IMG/VR virus record: IMGVR_UViG_3300034092_001507 | Coordinates: 1 to 38,312 of that record | Direction: 5' to 3' (one strand) | Source: a virus | Length of the DNA stretch: 38,312 nucleotides | Shown: piece after piece, positions 26,698 through 35,346 of the stretch | Layout: every line of letters starts with the position of its first letter | How positions within the stretch are numbered: the stretch's first letter is position 1 | Notes under the pieces: model-generated | The model's input: only the letters and a program-made list of their open reading frames with translations | Told to the model about the DNA's origin: nothing | Databases searched by the model: none | Translations under genes and position numbers: made by a program

Positions 26698-27559
26698 AAT
26701 TTATTTGACTATAAAATTTTTCACACCAGGATAAATGAAGAAGGTATCCAGCATGCCCATCTCTTTTTGACCCCCAGTCTTTACGGTCTTTTGAGATTTT
26801 TAAAAGATAGTCTTCTTTTTCTTTATAAAAATCAGTGCAATTCATAGGGATATATCTCTTAAAAGTATTAACCTTCTCTAAATTTTTTAAATCATAACTA
26901 TTCCATGTGGACCAAAACAATTCTATACCAGAAGAAGAACAATACTCTTCAAATATTTTTAATATCATTGTAAATGAAATAAAAAGTTTTCTATGATCTC
27001 CTATATTTAAATCTTTTTTGTGCTTGGGATATATTTTTTTTTCTTCGTCGTCAATTTCTGGAGGTATTGATGAAGAATACTCAAAAACTTCTAGATATTT
27101 TGATTGAGCCCCATCCCAATTATAAAATCTACCAATGTTTGGGAAAAGAATAAATATTTTATCTGGCTTTCCATAAGAATCTATATAGGACATAATATTT
27201 GAAATTATCCTATCATAACCCCATCCAGCCCGTCCTATATTAAAAAATCCAGACAGTTCCACTTCTTTTAAAATCTTAGAATAAAGCATATGTGCCCAAG
27301 CCGAATCCAGGTTGCCACCAATCCCTTCTGTTTCTGAACAGCCAGCAAAAAGTATGTGCTCCTTTTCATGATCCTTTTTAAATTCATCTGAGCGAAAACC
27401 AAAACTATTATACAGATATTCAACATCTGTATTTGCTTTATCTTTTTTAGTTATATTTTCTGTTCTGTGAACAAATCTTTCACTTTCTGTTCTTTCTATT
27501 TTTTCTAAATTATTAAAAAACAAAGACTCGACAATATCGTTTTTTAAAATACTACTCAT
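26690..27559 (-). CDS. SGNH/GDSL-hydrolase-like protein, paralogue 2
   Basis: 289 residues from ATG 27559 (8-nt overlap with the carbamoyltransferase; a longer frame to 27640 is rejected). FRSDEFKKDH, FAGCSETEGIG, FFNIGRAGWGYD, LFPNIGRFY and KRDGHAGYLLHL match paralogue 1 block by block: candidate Ser, Gly, Asn and Asp/His of an SGNH site. Coupled to the carbamoyltransferase, suggesting action on the same sugar or polymer. Confidence 0.7.
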   Translation of the reverse strand: MSSILKNDIVESLFFNNLEKIERTESERFVHRTENITKKDKANTDVEYLYNSFGFRSDEFKKDHEKEHILFAGCSETEGIGGNLDSAWAHMLYSKILKEVELSGFFNIGRAGWGYDRIISNIMSYIDSYGKPDKIFILFPNIGRFYNWDGAQSKYLEVFEYSSSIPPEIDDEEKKIYPKHKKDLNIGDHRKLFISFTMILKIFEEYCSSSGIELFWSTWNSYDLKNLEKVNTFKRYIPMNCTDFYKEKEDYLLKISKDRKDWGSKRDGHAGYLLHLSWCEKFYSQINFD

Positions 27560-29015
27560 CAAATAATGTTCTGACACCCTTGTCTCCCAATATATTAAAA
27601 TTATATTCTTTTTCCCACTTAATAATATCATTTTCATCATTAAGCAATGGCTGTCCTTTAATATTAAGACTTGTATTTAAAAGAACTGGAACACCAGTTT
27701 GAAGGTAGAACTTGTTTATTGCTCTATATAATCCTGGGTGCTGATCTTTAGTGACCGTCTGTACCCTGGAGGTTCCATCTTTGTGCACTACAGAAGGTAT
27801 CTTTTCTGGTTGCAAACATTTTACTGTATATTGCATGTATGGGCTTTCAAAATCCATATCAAACCATTTATGTGCATGTTCAGCCAAAACAACTGGGGCA
27901 AAGGGCCTAAAAAGTTCTCTTTGTTTAATTAGGTTTACTTTGTCTTTGATGAGTGGATCTCTTGGATCGGCAAGGATAGATCTATTTCCTAATGCTCTTG
28001 GGCCATACTCTGCTTTGCCTGATGCTACTGCAACGATTCCATCTTTTAATATACCGTCCACAATTTGCTGAACAGGATACTCTCCTCCAAGATCATAGCC
28101 AAGATATGGAGTCTTCCAGTCAAGGTGTTTTCCGTATAAGGCTGCTGCTGCACCTAAAGAACTACCAGCATCTCCAGGGTTGGGCATGATCCAAATCATA
28201 TCGAAAAGTGTCCACAGGGCTGTATTTGCTGATGAGTTAAGAGCACAACCACCCATAAAGACTAAGTTCTTTTTACCTGTATTAGACTTTGCTTGCGACA
28301 TAAACTCCAATAGCCTTCTTTCATATACATACTGAACGGCTGCTGCTATATCAAATCTGTCTTGTTCATTTTCAATAACACCCCAGTCTTGAATGCCCTT
28401 GTGAAAGTTATACTTTTGATAGATTGTAGATTCAAAGTATGCATTAACTTTTAGATAATGCTTCTTCCAGTCCCCATAGGCAGCCATACCCATCATGATA
28501 TATTCCTCTTGGTTTGGCATTAGACCTATTAGTTGTGTAAATGCTGAATAAAACAAGCCAAAACTAAAAGGGTAACTATCAGAGTAAACATGTTTTATCT
28601 TTTCTCCTTCACCAACCCAGACACTGCAAGTTTCCCACTCACCAATAGCATCTAACACTACAATTACAGCATCATCAAAACTACTTGTATAGTATCCTGC
28701 TGCTGCATGAGAGTAGTGATGCTTAAAGTTTTTTCTTGGCAGTTTTCCAAGTTCTGTTGTTTCAAACCATGGTCTACCTCCACCGAATCCGCCTTTTAAT
28801 AACAACCTTGTTTTTTTTAGTAATGGCTTTTCATAGTATGCAATTTGATCTGGATAACCGTATTGAAGAGCATCTTTAATAAGTTCTCTATTTGTAAACC
28901 AATCATTTTTTTCCTTGCTGTATCTTTCTGCATGACCAGCAAAAAGTATCTCTCCATCTTTAATTAAAGATACTGATGCATCATGTGTGGTTTCGTTAAT
29001 ACCAAGAATTATCAT
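27552..29015 (-). CDS. NodU/CmcH/TobZ-family carbamoyltransferase
   Basis: 487 residues, shorter than the usual 550-600. ILGINETTHDASVSL is the N-terminal ASKHA nucleotide site. HYSHAAAGYYTS gives the metal-binding histidines, VVLDAIGEWET the DGxGE-like loop, and GGCALNSSAN plus NPGDAGSSLGAA the phosphate region. GPRALGNRSILADPRD and GVPVLLNTSLNIKG belong to the C-terminal carbamoyl-transfer domain. These enzymes use carbamoyl phosphate and ATP to carbamoylate sugar hydroxyls. The start overlaps the 2OG oxygenase by 4 nt. Confidence 0.93.
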   Translation of the reverse strand: MIILGINETTHDASVSLIKDGEILFAGHAERYSKEKNDWFTNRELIKDALQYGYPDQIAYYEKPLLKKTRLLLKGGFGGGRPWFETTELGKLPRKNFKHHYSHAAAGYYTSSFDDAVIVVLDAIGEWETCSVWVGEGEKIKHVYSDSYPFSFGLFYSAFTQLIGLMPNQEEYIMMGMAAYGDWKKHYLKVNAYFESTIYQKYNFHKGIQDWGVIENEQDRFDIAAAVQYVYERRLLEFMSQAKSNTGKKNLVFMGGCALNSSANTALWTLFDMIWIMPNPGDAGSSLGAAAALYGKHLDWKTPYLGYDLGGEYPVQQIVDGILKDGIVAVASGKAEYGPRALGNRSILADPRDPLIKDKVNLIKQRELFRPFAPVVLAEHAHKWFDMDFESPYMQYTVKCLQPEKIPSVVHKDGTSRVQTVTKDQHPGLYRAINKFYLQTGVPVLLNTSLNIKGQPLLNDENDIIKWEKEYNFNILGDKGVRTLFDE

Positions 29016-29680
29016 TCATCACCTGTTGAGTCTCTCTTAAACTCAAGTGGGACATTATGGTACCAATTTGGTAGTGCATACCTTGGACCCTTTGTGACTG
29101 GGTACACCTCATGAACATATAAGAAGTTTGATGGAAAAAACAGTACGCTTCCTGCCTCTGGCTTAAACTTTAACCCAGAATGTCTAAACTCAATTTCTCC
29201 ACCCTCGTAGTCATCATTTAGATATAAAAGAACAGATAAAACTCTTGTACTAATTCCTTGATCCTGATGTGCTGGTAGGTGTCCAGTTTTATCATATTTA
29301 AGCAGATGCATGGTCTTTTCTCTAGACTTTATGTTTTTTTCAGCAAAAGGATAAAGTTCAGTTGAGTAGTGACTAAGTGTTCTATCAAGTGCCCCGAACA
29401 GTTCATTTGATATAAAAGTTTGTTGGTTTAAATAGATATCTGTTTTTGAAATATCTTTAACTTGTGGTATAAACTTTTGCATATTAAAAGTAACCTTATT
29501 TGAACCTTCTCCATACGTCCATGGAATCCATGGCTTTACTGATGTCATAAAGGGTGCTGGCTTTTCCTCTTGATATCTTGAATCAAGTTCTTCGATCTTT
29601 TTAATCAGACCCTGTGGATCATTTACTACATTTTTATAATAAACTAAACCAAGATCTAAAATTTCAAAATCATTCATCAT
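29012..29680 (-). CDS. 2OG-Fe(II) oxygenase (prolyl 4-hydroxylase-like) 2
   Basis: 222 residues. H138-x-D140 in LPAHQDQGIS, H190 in YVHEV and R200 in GPRYAL form the iron and 2-oxoglutarate site. YEGGEIEF and PEAGSVLFFPS are nearly identical in pattern to the oxygenase at 15646. It sits between the carbamoyltransferase and another oxygenase with 4- and 11-nt overlaps. Confidence 0.9.
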   Translation of the reverse strand: MMNDFEILDLGLVYYKNVVNDPQGLIKKIEELDSRYQEEKPAPFMTSVKPWIPWTYGEGSNKVTFNMQKFIPQVKDISKTDIYLNQQTFISNELFGALDRTLSHYSTELYPFAEKNIKSREKTMHLLKYDKTGHLPAHQDQGISTRVLSVLLYLNDDYEGGEIEFRHSGLKFKPEAGSVLFFPSNFLYVHEVYPVTKGPRYALPNWYHNVPLEFKRDSTGDE

Positions 29681-30362
29681 TTAATGGGTATCCCATAGCC
29701 TTCCATTTTGGAACAACCCCTGGCTTAATAAAATCTGGATCGGCGTGGGTAGGAAGACTTGTATGCATATATAATGCTGTATGTCTGTTACCAGATAGAA
29801 CCTTAGTTATTCCATGAATGTACTCTGTTCCAGCGCTAGGGAAAAATACTGCAGAATATCTTCTTGGCTCATATACATAGTTTTGGTTTGGGAAATAAAT
29901 TCTTCCACCAGTAAACTCTAGGTCTGGACTTATTGTTTGCCCATCTTCTTCTTCTTGTGGATTTAAGTTACCGTTTAAGTAGATAATTGTACTCCACTCA
30001 ATAAATGGTTCAGGGTCTTGTGCGTCTATATGTAGGCCACCCTTTGTTCCCTCAGTCCACCAAGAGCCAAAAGCCTTAAAGACATAGATATCATTATAAA
30101 AAGCATTCTGTTCTTTATGAACCTCATTTGCTTTTTCTCCATACTTCTTTAAGATATCCATTACACGATCATTATATGGAAAAGAGGTTCCTCCGAATCT
30201 CTTCTTATAGTATTCTGGATAAGGGTTTGTTGATGATGGATTTCTTTGCTCATCAATAAGGGTTTGTGCGTCTTCTGGTGTTATGAAATTCTTAATTACG
30301 TGGATTCTATGTCCACCTTTTAGGTCTGCCCTGCGCTCTGCAGGCATATCTGAGTCTGTCAT
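29670..30362 (-). CDS. 2OG-Fe(II) oxygenase 3
   Basis: 230 residues. H111-x-D113 (GGLHIDAQDP), H183 (EYIHGIT) and R193 (GNRHTALYM) supply the site; FTGGRIYFP and AVFFPSAG are the beta-strand signatures. An extra acidic loop (NPQEEEDGQTISP) separates it from the other two copies. AAGGAG and TATAAT (minus, 30380-30385) precede it. Confidence 0.88.
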   Translation of the reverse strand: MTDSDMPAERRADLKGGHRIHVIKNFITPEDAQTLIDEQRNPSSTNPYPEYYKKRFGGTSFPYNDRVMDILKKYGEKANEVHKEQNAFYNDIYVFKAFGSWWTEGTKGGLHIDAQDPEPFIEWSTIIYLNGNLNPQEEEDGQTISPDLEFTGGRIYFPNQNYVYEPRRYSAVFFPSAGTEYIHGITKVLSGNRHTALYMHTSLPTHADPDFIKPGVVPKWKAMGYPLNDE

Positions 30363-30388
30363 ATTTTCTCCTTTATATAATTATACCA

Positions 30389-31249
30389 TTAATGGATTGC
30401 TTTTGTGTTGCCTAGATATCTTCTTGCATCTACCTTATTAAAAGAAAGGGCTTGTGGATCATACTCAACATCGTTAGTGTGAAATGGTAAATTATTTAGA
30501 TGCTGAAATATATTTCCGTGAAAAATATTAAAATCTTCTACACTTCTTTCTAGTCCATTGATATTTTCAAAGGAATTAGACCCATTTTGCAAAAGGCTTA
30601 TTGCCTCATTATAGTTATGATTTAAAGAAAATGGGACATATATTTCACCTATAAGATTTTCTGAAACTTTTTTATAGTAGTTTGATGGGGCAGAATATAT
30701 ATCAACACCCTTTGTAAAAATCTTAACAGACAGGGATTCTTCTTCTCCGTTATATTTTAGATAGGTTGGATATTTAACTTCTGATAAAAAAGATGTTAGC
30801 CCAAAGATAAAATCTCTGTCTATGTATTGTGTAACTGAAAAACTATCACTATGTATGTTTTCTTTCTTTAAAAAGAAAAGGCTCTCTATCCCTAAAACAG
30901 TTTTGCCAGATCCAGAAATAACGCAATTGTTTTCTTCTACAAGACTAACAAGATCATCATCCCAATTTTTTGGAACCATAACTGAGTCTCCCAAAATTAA
31001 AGAATACTTAGATAGGTTTGTCCTTATAAAAGAATTTTTATGATGGCATGGACTTGTTATAAAATCCCAAAATATATGAAAGTAACTGCAGTCTATGCTA
31101 GAGAAGGTGTCTCTTCTGTTTAGTGGGTGTTGGTCTGATACTATAACCTTTATTTTTCTTTTACCGCTAGAATTTTTAAAAACATTGTCAACAACATCTT
31201 TAAGATTTTTACCTTTGTAGGAATAAATCAAAACTAATATATCATTCAT
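30389..31249 (-). CDS. GT60-like (GlcNAc-type) glycosyltransferase
   Basis: 286 residues. ILVLIYSYKGKNLKDVVDNV and IKVIVSDQHPLNRRD match the first GT-A strands. LILGDSVMVPKNWDDDLV stands where the GT60 DSDxxxxxxWD metal motif lies, with the DxD partly altered. YNGEEESLSVKIFTKGVDIYSAP corresponds closely to the GEExxLxxRxWTxGxDxYxP stretch of GT60. It may add GlcNAc to a hydroxylated protein, as in the eukaryotic Skp1 pathway (inference). 8-nt overlap with the next gene upstream. Confidence 0.7.
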   Translation of the reverse strand: MNDILVLIYSYKGKNLKDVVDNVFKNSSGKRKIKVIVSDQHPLNRRDTFSSIDCSYFHIFWDFITSPCHHKNSFIRTNLSKYSLILGDSVMVPKNWDDDLVSLVEENNCVISGSGKTVLGIESLFFLKKENIHSDSFSVTQYIDRDFIFGLTSFLSEVKYPTYLKYNGEEESLSVKIFTKGVDIYSAPSNYYKKVSENLIGEIYVPFSLNHNYNEAISLLQNGSNSFENINGLERSVEDFNIFHGNIFQHLNNLPFHTNDVEYDPQALSFNKVDARRYLGNTKAIH

Positions 31250-32015
31250 CGTCGTGTGAAACTTCTTTTATTTTAGAATTTTTTACACCAAACATCTTTT
31301 TTCTCCAGGCTGTTTGTTTGTAGTATCCATAAAGTCGTGATCTTCTATTCTCTGCTGCTAGTTCATGTCTATCAAGTGCCTCGTCTGTCTCGATGCACTC
31401 AGACTCCCAGGAATCTCTTTTAATTGGAACAATCTGGAATATTGGAGTTCCTTTTGGTATTACTCCTATAAAGTTTCTTTTTAAAAAGAAGGCTGTAAAA
31501 ACTGGAAGCCCCCATATATCTGACTCAACGATACCAGACATTGTGTAAAATGGAAGGTCATACCTATTCATTGGGTGTGTAATCAATACTGAATATCCTG
31601 GAGGAGTTTCGTAGAACCAATTCATTCTCCAGCCATAGTGTATTGGATGACAATTGTCTGGTACTGGTAATTCTATCGTTGGTCTTTTATCTACCATCAT
31701 TACCTGGCCTTTCCATGAAATGATTGGCTTTCCATCTTTATCTAAGTCAACATATACATCATCTTCTAGAACATACTGATATCCAGCAGTTAGTGCATCA
31801 AAAAATGGCATACACATTTTTGTTGCTACCATTGCTCCATCAGTACCTACATTATTATTTACCCCAAGAGTTATATCGTCATTTGATCTATCAAAACGTG
31901 CAAGACTTCTGTACCATTCTGGAACCTTAGACACCGCTGGTACTGGCATAGTAAGCATTCCAGAGTGACCTAAGAATGTTGGGGTAAATTTTATAGGAAG
32001 TGGGACATCACTCAC
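31242..32015 (-). CDS. Hypothetical phage protein, WY-rich family member 1 (DUF6065-like)
   Basis: 257 residues. SKVPEWYRSLARF, KMCMPFFDALTAGYQYVLEDDVYVD, ETPPGYSVLITHPMNR, and GTPIFQIVPIKRDSWESE align segment by segment with the protein encoded at 32012. Such proteins are frequent in aquatic phages, beta-rich, and without a known activity. It ends overlapping the GT60-like gene and starts overlapping its paralogue by 4 nt. Confidence 0.75.
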   Translation of the reverse strand: MSDVPLPIKFTPTFLGHSGMLTMPVPAVSKVPEWYRSLARFDRSNDDITLGVNNNVGTDGAMVATKMCMPFFDALTAGYQYVLEDDVYVDLDKDGKPIISWKGQVMMVDKRPTIELPVPDNCHPIHYGWRMNWFYETPPGYSVLITHPMNRYDLPFYTMSGIVESDIWGLPVFTAFFLKRNFIGVIPKGTPIFQIVPIKRDSWESECIETDEALDRHELAAENRRSRLYGYYKQTAWRKKMFGVKNSKIKEVSHDDE

Positions 32016-32734
32016 TTAAAATCCTTTTTTGATCTCATTTTGTTCTTATATCCAAAAGAAAAAGTACTACGAAGAGATAATCTTTGTGCAGTTATTTCTT
32101 TTTGTGCAACTTCTGGGTCAACCAGTTCCATCTCCCAGTCTTCTCTTTGAAAGGGAAGTACCTGAATAAAAGGTGTTCCTTGCTTTATAACACCCTTAAA
32201 ATCTTTTTCAATTAACATAGAAACATGTCCATCTGTAATAAAATTATCAGTGTCTATTATTGCTTCTATTGTTAGGAAAGGTACTGGATCTTTATGTGTT
32301 GGATGAAGAAACAAACAACTATATCCTGGCTCTGTTTTTACTGACCAGAAAGGTAAAATTCTAAACAGTTGCTTATGGTATTTATCTTTATCTATAGGAA
32401 AATGAGAATACTGCTCTTCAGCATGTGAGGCTATCATGCTTATCGCAAATGTCTTCATAGGTTGTGGAACTGACCATTCTAGTTTTTCTGGATTGGTAGC
32501 ATCAATATATATATCACATGGGATAGATAGTATGTATCCCGCAGTTATGTAGTCAAATATTGGCATGCATCTCTTAATTGTTGAAGTAGAAAACCCCTGT
32601 GCAAGAGATTCTTTCTCATTCATTACTGATGGCTGACTTTTATACCAGTCTGGAATAGCCTTTAAAGCAGGATATGGCTTTGGGGTAAACTCTGTTGTTG
32701 ACTGGCTAAATGGGTAAAACTTGATCTTGTTCAT
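32012..32734 (-). CDS. Hypothetical phage protein, WY-rich family member 2 (DUF6065-like)
   Basis: 240 residues. KAIPDWYKSQPS, KRCMPIFDYITAGYILSIPCDIYID, TEPGYSCLFLHPTH and GTPFIQVLPFQREDWEME are the shared blocks with its neighbour. ATG 32734 is chosen because TAGGAAC lies just upstream; a longer frame begins at 32758. Confidence 0.75.
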   Translation of the reverse strand: MNKIKFYPFSQSTTEFTPKPYPALKAIPDWYKSQPSVMNEKESLAQGFSTSTIKRCMPIFDYITAGYILSIPCDIYIDATNPEKLEWSVPQPMKTFAISMIASHAEEQYSHFPIDKDKYHKQLFRILPFWSVKTEPGYSCLFLHPTHKDPVPFLTIEAIIDTDNFITDGHVSMLIEKDFKGVIKQGTPFIQVLPFQREDWEMELVDPEVAQKEITAQRLSLRSTFSFGYKNKMRSKKDFK

Positions 32735-33389
32735 AAAAGTTCCTAACTTTCTCTTCAATTATACCATCTACTTTAAATACTATATCAAACATCGCTGAAT
32801 ACCTTTTTATTTTGCCAAACCTATGGTCAACCATATGAGGGCCAACTCTCTTAAATTTAAAGGGTATAAAGTCTGGCTCTAAATATATTAATTCTTTATC
32901 TATCTTTTTATGAACTGATGAGTCTGGGCTTATGACAAAAGGAGAGTCCTCTTGTGGAGTTTCATAAAAGACCTCAACGTCTAAATCTATATACCATGGT
33001 GCGTAAAACTTAAAGACATCATCAAAACATTCTTTGTCTTTTGCCATTTTAAAGTCTGTGTTATAGTATTGCCTCATCCAGGGTCTGTCAATATTTCTTA
33101 GCCTTGTAGATGTCTCAAGCAAAAAGAACTCCGCATGGTTTCTTTGTCTAAGCCTAACAACACCATTTTCTATACTTACTAAAGTTGGTGCTGGGTAGAG
33201 TGCCTGAACATATGTGTTGATTGGTTTAATTACACTGTCTTTATATTTGCCCTTGGCTACAGTATCAAACCTAACCCACCTATCTGGAAGCCTTGACTTT
33301 AAACTTAGATCAGAAAAAACGGGATCTTTAGTCTTGTACCATATATCAAAGTCATCAGTGATATTGTTTAAAATTGATGGGTATTCCAC
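32706..33389 (-). CDS. Hypothetical phage protein, possible third family member
   Basis: 227 residues, GTG start at 33389 after GGAG. IWYKTKDPVFSD, LPDRWVRF, FYAPWYIDLDVEVFYETP and FIPFKFKRVGPHMVDHRFG share the aromatic style, position and probable fold of the two proteins downstream but are too diverged for firm grouping by eye. TATAAT (minus, 33420-33425) is close to the tRNA-Asn end. Confidence 0.7.
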   Translation of the reverse strand: MEYPSILNNITDDFDIWYKTKDPVFSDLSLKSRLPDRWVRFDTVAKGKYKDSVIKPINTYVQALYPAPTLVSIENGVVRLRQRNHAEFFLLETSTRLRNIDRPWMRQYYNTDFKMAKDKECFDDVFKFYAPWYIDLDVEVFYETPQEDSPFVISPDSSVHKKIDKELIYLEPDFIPFKFKRVGPHMVDHRFGKIKRYSAMFDIVFKVDGIIEEKVRNFYEQDQVLPI

Positions 33390-33444
33390 GCTGCTCCATT
33401 CTTCTCAATTACTAAAACAATTATACACCATATAACTTACTTTG

Positions 33445-33517
33445 CTGGGCTGGCAGGTATCGATCCTGCGACATCCGAATTAACAGTTCGGCACTCTACC
33501 ATCTGAGTTACAGCCCA
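33445..33517 (-). tRNA. tRNA-Asn (anticodon GUU)
   Basis: Minus strand. Acceptor TGGGCTG/CAGCCCA with discriminator G. Anticodon stem CCGAA/TTCGG encloses CTGTTAA. D-arm ACTC...GAGT. It sits between two leftward protein genes. Confidence 0.93.
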
Positions 33518-33524
33518 ATCCTAA

Positions 33525-34304
33525 TTAAGGAAGCAATACTCTTGTTCTTCCGTTAGGAACAAATGAGATCTTGTCGTACATCGCTGCTGCTAAAGTAGCA
33601 GTTGCAGATGTTGTCATAAAAACCTGCTTTGTATTGACACCAGTTAAAGATACAACCTTTAATGATCCAGCAGACAATAGGATATCTGTGTACTCATTGA
33701 CCCCATCTGTCTTTTGTCTTGACAGCGTTGTTACGGCTGTTACATTTGGCAAGCATGCTGGATACTCAAGACTTCCAACCTTGTTTGTGTTTCCAGTAGA
33801 GGCATACACCTTTACTCCAGACGAAGACAGTAAATCTACATTCACAATCGTCTTTGCCTTTAGAACATTCCTGTCAGTGTGATGTGTTGGCATGCACCCA
33901 GTAGACGTATTAGACGCTGCACCTGATCCACGAGCAAATGATACAGACTTGATATTCTTTGTCTTTAGGTTTGCAATAACCCAAGACAAAGCAGTGTTAA
34001 AATCATCTCCATTTACGATTCCAGTTGGAGTAGTTGCAGCCTTAATTAGAATAAGGTTTGCGGTTGGATTTGCAGTTCTTGCAACCTCTGCCATGATAGT
34101 TCCATGCATTGACTCTGTTGTTTTACCAGACTGAGGAACAGAGCAGTTGGATGTGTATAGGCAAACTACTTCACGGCTTCCTGAAATAAAAGACTCGTTA
34201 AAATTGCTATCAATAATTACAACAGAACCAACTGTGTTTGCATTTGCATTAATTGGAACTACTACTGAAAACAGTACTGCGATTAGTGCGATTAACTTTT
34301 TCAT
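33525..34304 (-). CDS. Secreted subtilase-like (S8) protein
   Basis: 259 residues from ATG 34304, giving a Sec signal peptide MKKLIALIAVLFSVVVPINANA. Subtilisin order is visible: D32 in VVIIDSNF, H67 in MHGTIMAEVA (HGT motif), oxyanion Asn in YASTGNTNKVGSLEYPA, and S233 in FMTTSATATLAAAM (GTSxATP-like). The usual DTG and GTSMAxP are altered, so activity is not certain. Mature size is small and no prodomain is seen. It may act outside the host or on the virion. tRNA-Asn follows 7 bp later. Confidence 0.75.
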   Translation of the reverse strand: MKKLIALIAVLFSVVVPINANANTVGSVVIIDSNFNESFISGSREVVCLYTSNCSVPQSGKTTESMHGTIMAEVARTANPTANLILIKAATTPTGIVNGDDFNTALSWVIANLKTKNIKSVSFARGSGAASNTSTGCMPTHHTDRNVLKAKTIVNVDLLSSSGVKVYASTGNTNKVGSLEYPACLPNVTAVTTLSRQKTDGVNEYTDILLSAGSLKVVSLTGVNTKQVFMTTSATATLAAAMYDKISFVPNGRTRVLLP

Positions 34305-34306
34305 AT

Positions 34307-34528
34307 TTATATACCCTTTATCTTGATTACTAGTTGACATGGGTCGCCACCTGCTTCCCACTCTTGTTGCTCTTCTTCACTCATATAAGGATCGCCTTCA
34401 TGAGTATTACAGAACGGTTCTGTTATCCATCCCCGTTCAATTCCGTTTTCAAGCCAGATCTCAAACTCATTAAAATCTGCCTCTGTATTTTGAATATCTT
34501 TTAAGATTTCTTCAAATTCTTCGCTCAT
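34307..34528 (-). CDS. Small acidic hypothetical protein (73 aa)
   Basis: MSEEFEEILKDIQNTEADFNEFE, then GWITEPFCNTHEGDPYMSEEE and GDPCQLVI. The FCxTHEG(D)P segment with a later Cys recurs in actinophage proteins and could bind metal. The start is fixed by a leaderless promoter; the end is 2 bp from the subtilase start. Confidence 0.75.
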   Translation of the reverse strand: MSEEFEEILKDIQNTEADFNEFEIWLENGIERGWITEPFCNTHEGDPYMSEEEQQEWEAGGDPCQLVIKIKGI

Positions 34529-34534
34529 ATATAA

Positions 34535-34563
34535 AGTGTATCCTATTCTTGTTTGGATGTCAA
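34535..34563 (-). promoter_or_regulatory. Leaderless promoter of the 34.5 kb gene
   Basis: Minus strand TTGACA (34563-34558), 17 bp, TACACT (34540-34535), six bases, ATG at 34528. It is embedded in the end of SGNH paralogue 3. Confidence 0.75.
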
Positions 34564-35346
34564 GTTTAAATATTTTTCTACCATAAACTTTGCAGTAGCG
34601 TGATGCATAGCAATACCCATATGCTTTTTATCTCTAGCAACCAAGAGATACTCTTCATGGCTGTTTTTTTCCATAAAATCATTAATATCTTTAGCATAAT
34701 CCTGTATATTTATTTTGTAAAATGTGTCAAACATTCCATCAAAAAAATCATTTAAACTCTGATCATTATTATTAGGTCTCCTAATATCCCAAGTAGATGA
34801 AATAAGATTAATATTGTTTATCTTGCAGTAAATTTCTAATATTTGATAAAACTGTATTGCTCTTAATTGAGCCAACTCTAATACTGGCTCAAAGCCACGA
34901 TGTATGTCTGGCATTAAAAAAAACACTGTTCCTGGATTATCATATATATTACAATATTTAAAAAAATTATAAATAATTTCTTCTATTGCTCCTGAAACAA
35001 GAGACAAATTATTTAGGTTATTGTTTGGTGCAATAGAATCTAGTACAACTTTTGGCCAAGTAAAATTTTGTGCAATACCAACTCCAAAAGTTTGTGAACA
35101 ACCTAAAAAAACAATATCGTTTTCTGTATTTTTTTTAAAGTTGTCAGACCTATACCCATCAATATTCATGAACTGCAGGGTGGGCCAATCCCAGTTATTA
35201 TACCCACCAAGAATAACTTTTTTATCATTTATTACGCATGGATAAAGTTTGTCATTAAGGTTGCCAAAAACTTCTTTATACGCTCCAACTAGATTCCAAG
35301 AAGTTTTATTGATAATATTATTTGTGTCAGTGCGAAACTCTCTCAT
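34543..35346 (-). CDS. SGNH/GDSL-hydrolase-like protein, paralogue 3
   Basis: 267 residues. YRSDNFKKNT, FLGCSQTFGVG and FTWPKVV correspond to the same blocks in paralogues 1 and 2. FLMPDIHRGF replaces the Asn-bearing block III, and ARDKKHMGIAMHH replaces the DGHPG block, so its candidate catalytic Asp/His is displaced. It may be an inactive or re-specialised copy. ATG overlaps the Ntn-hydrolase stop by 4 nt. Confidence 0.65.
   Translation of the reverse strand: MREFRTDTNNIINKTSWNLVGAYKEVFGNLNDKLYPCVINDKKVILGGYNNWDWPTLQFMNIDGYRSDNFKKNTENDIVFLGCSQTFGVGIAQNFTWPKVVLDSIAPNNNLNNLSLVSGAIEEIIYNFFKYCNIYDNPGTVFFLMPDIHRGFEPVLELAQLRAIQFYQILEIYCKINNINLISSTWDIRRPNNNDQSLNDFFDGMFDTFYKINIQDYAKDINDFMEKNSHEEYLLVARDKKHMGIAMHHATAKFMVEKYLNLTSKQE

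Noticed and set aside
27560-27640. Longer start for SGNH paralogue 2
   Set aside because: It would overlap the carbamoyltransferase by 89 nt, and residues before MSSILK have no likeness to paralogue 1.
33445-33517. tRNA-Asn as a phage attachment site
   Set aside because: No integrase and no duplicated tRNA 3' end are visible in the window. A stand-alone tRNA gene is simpler.
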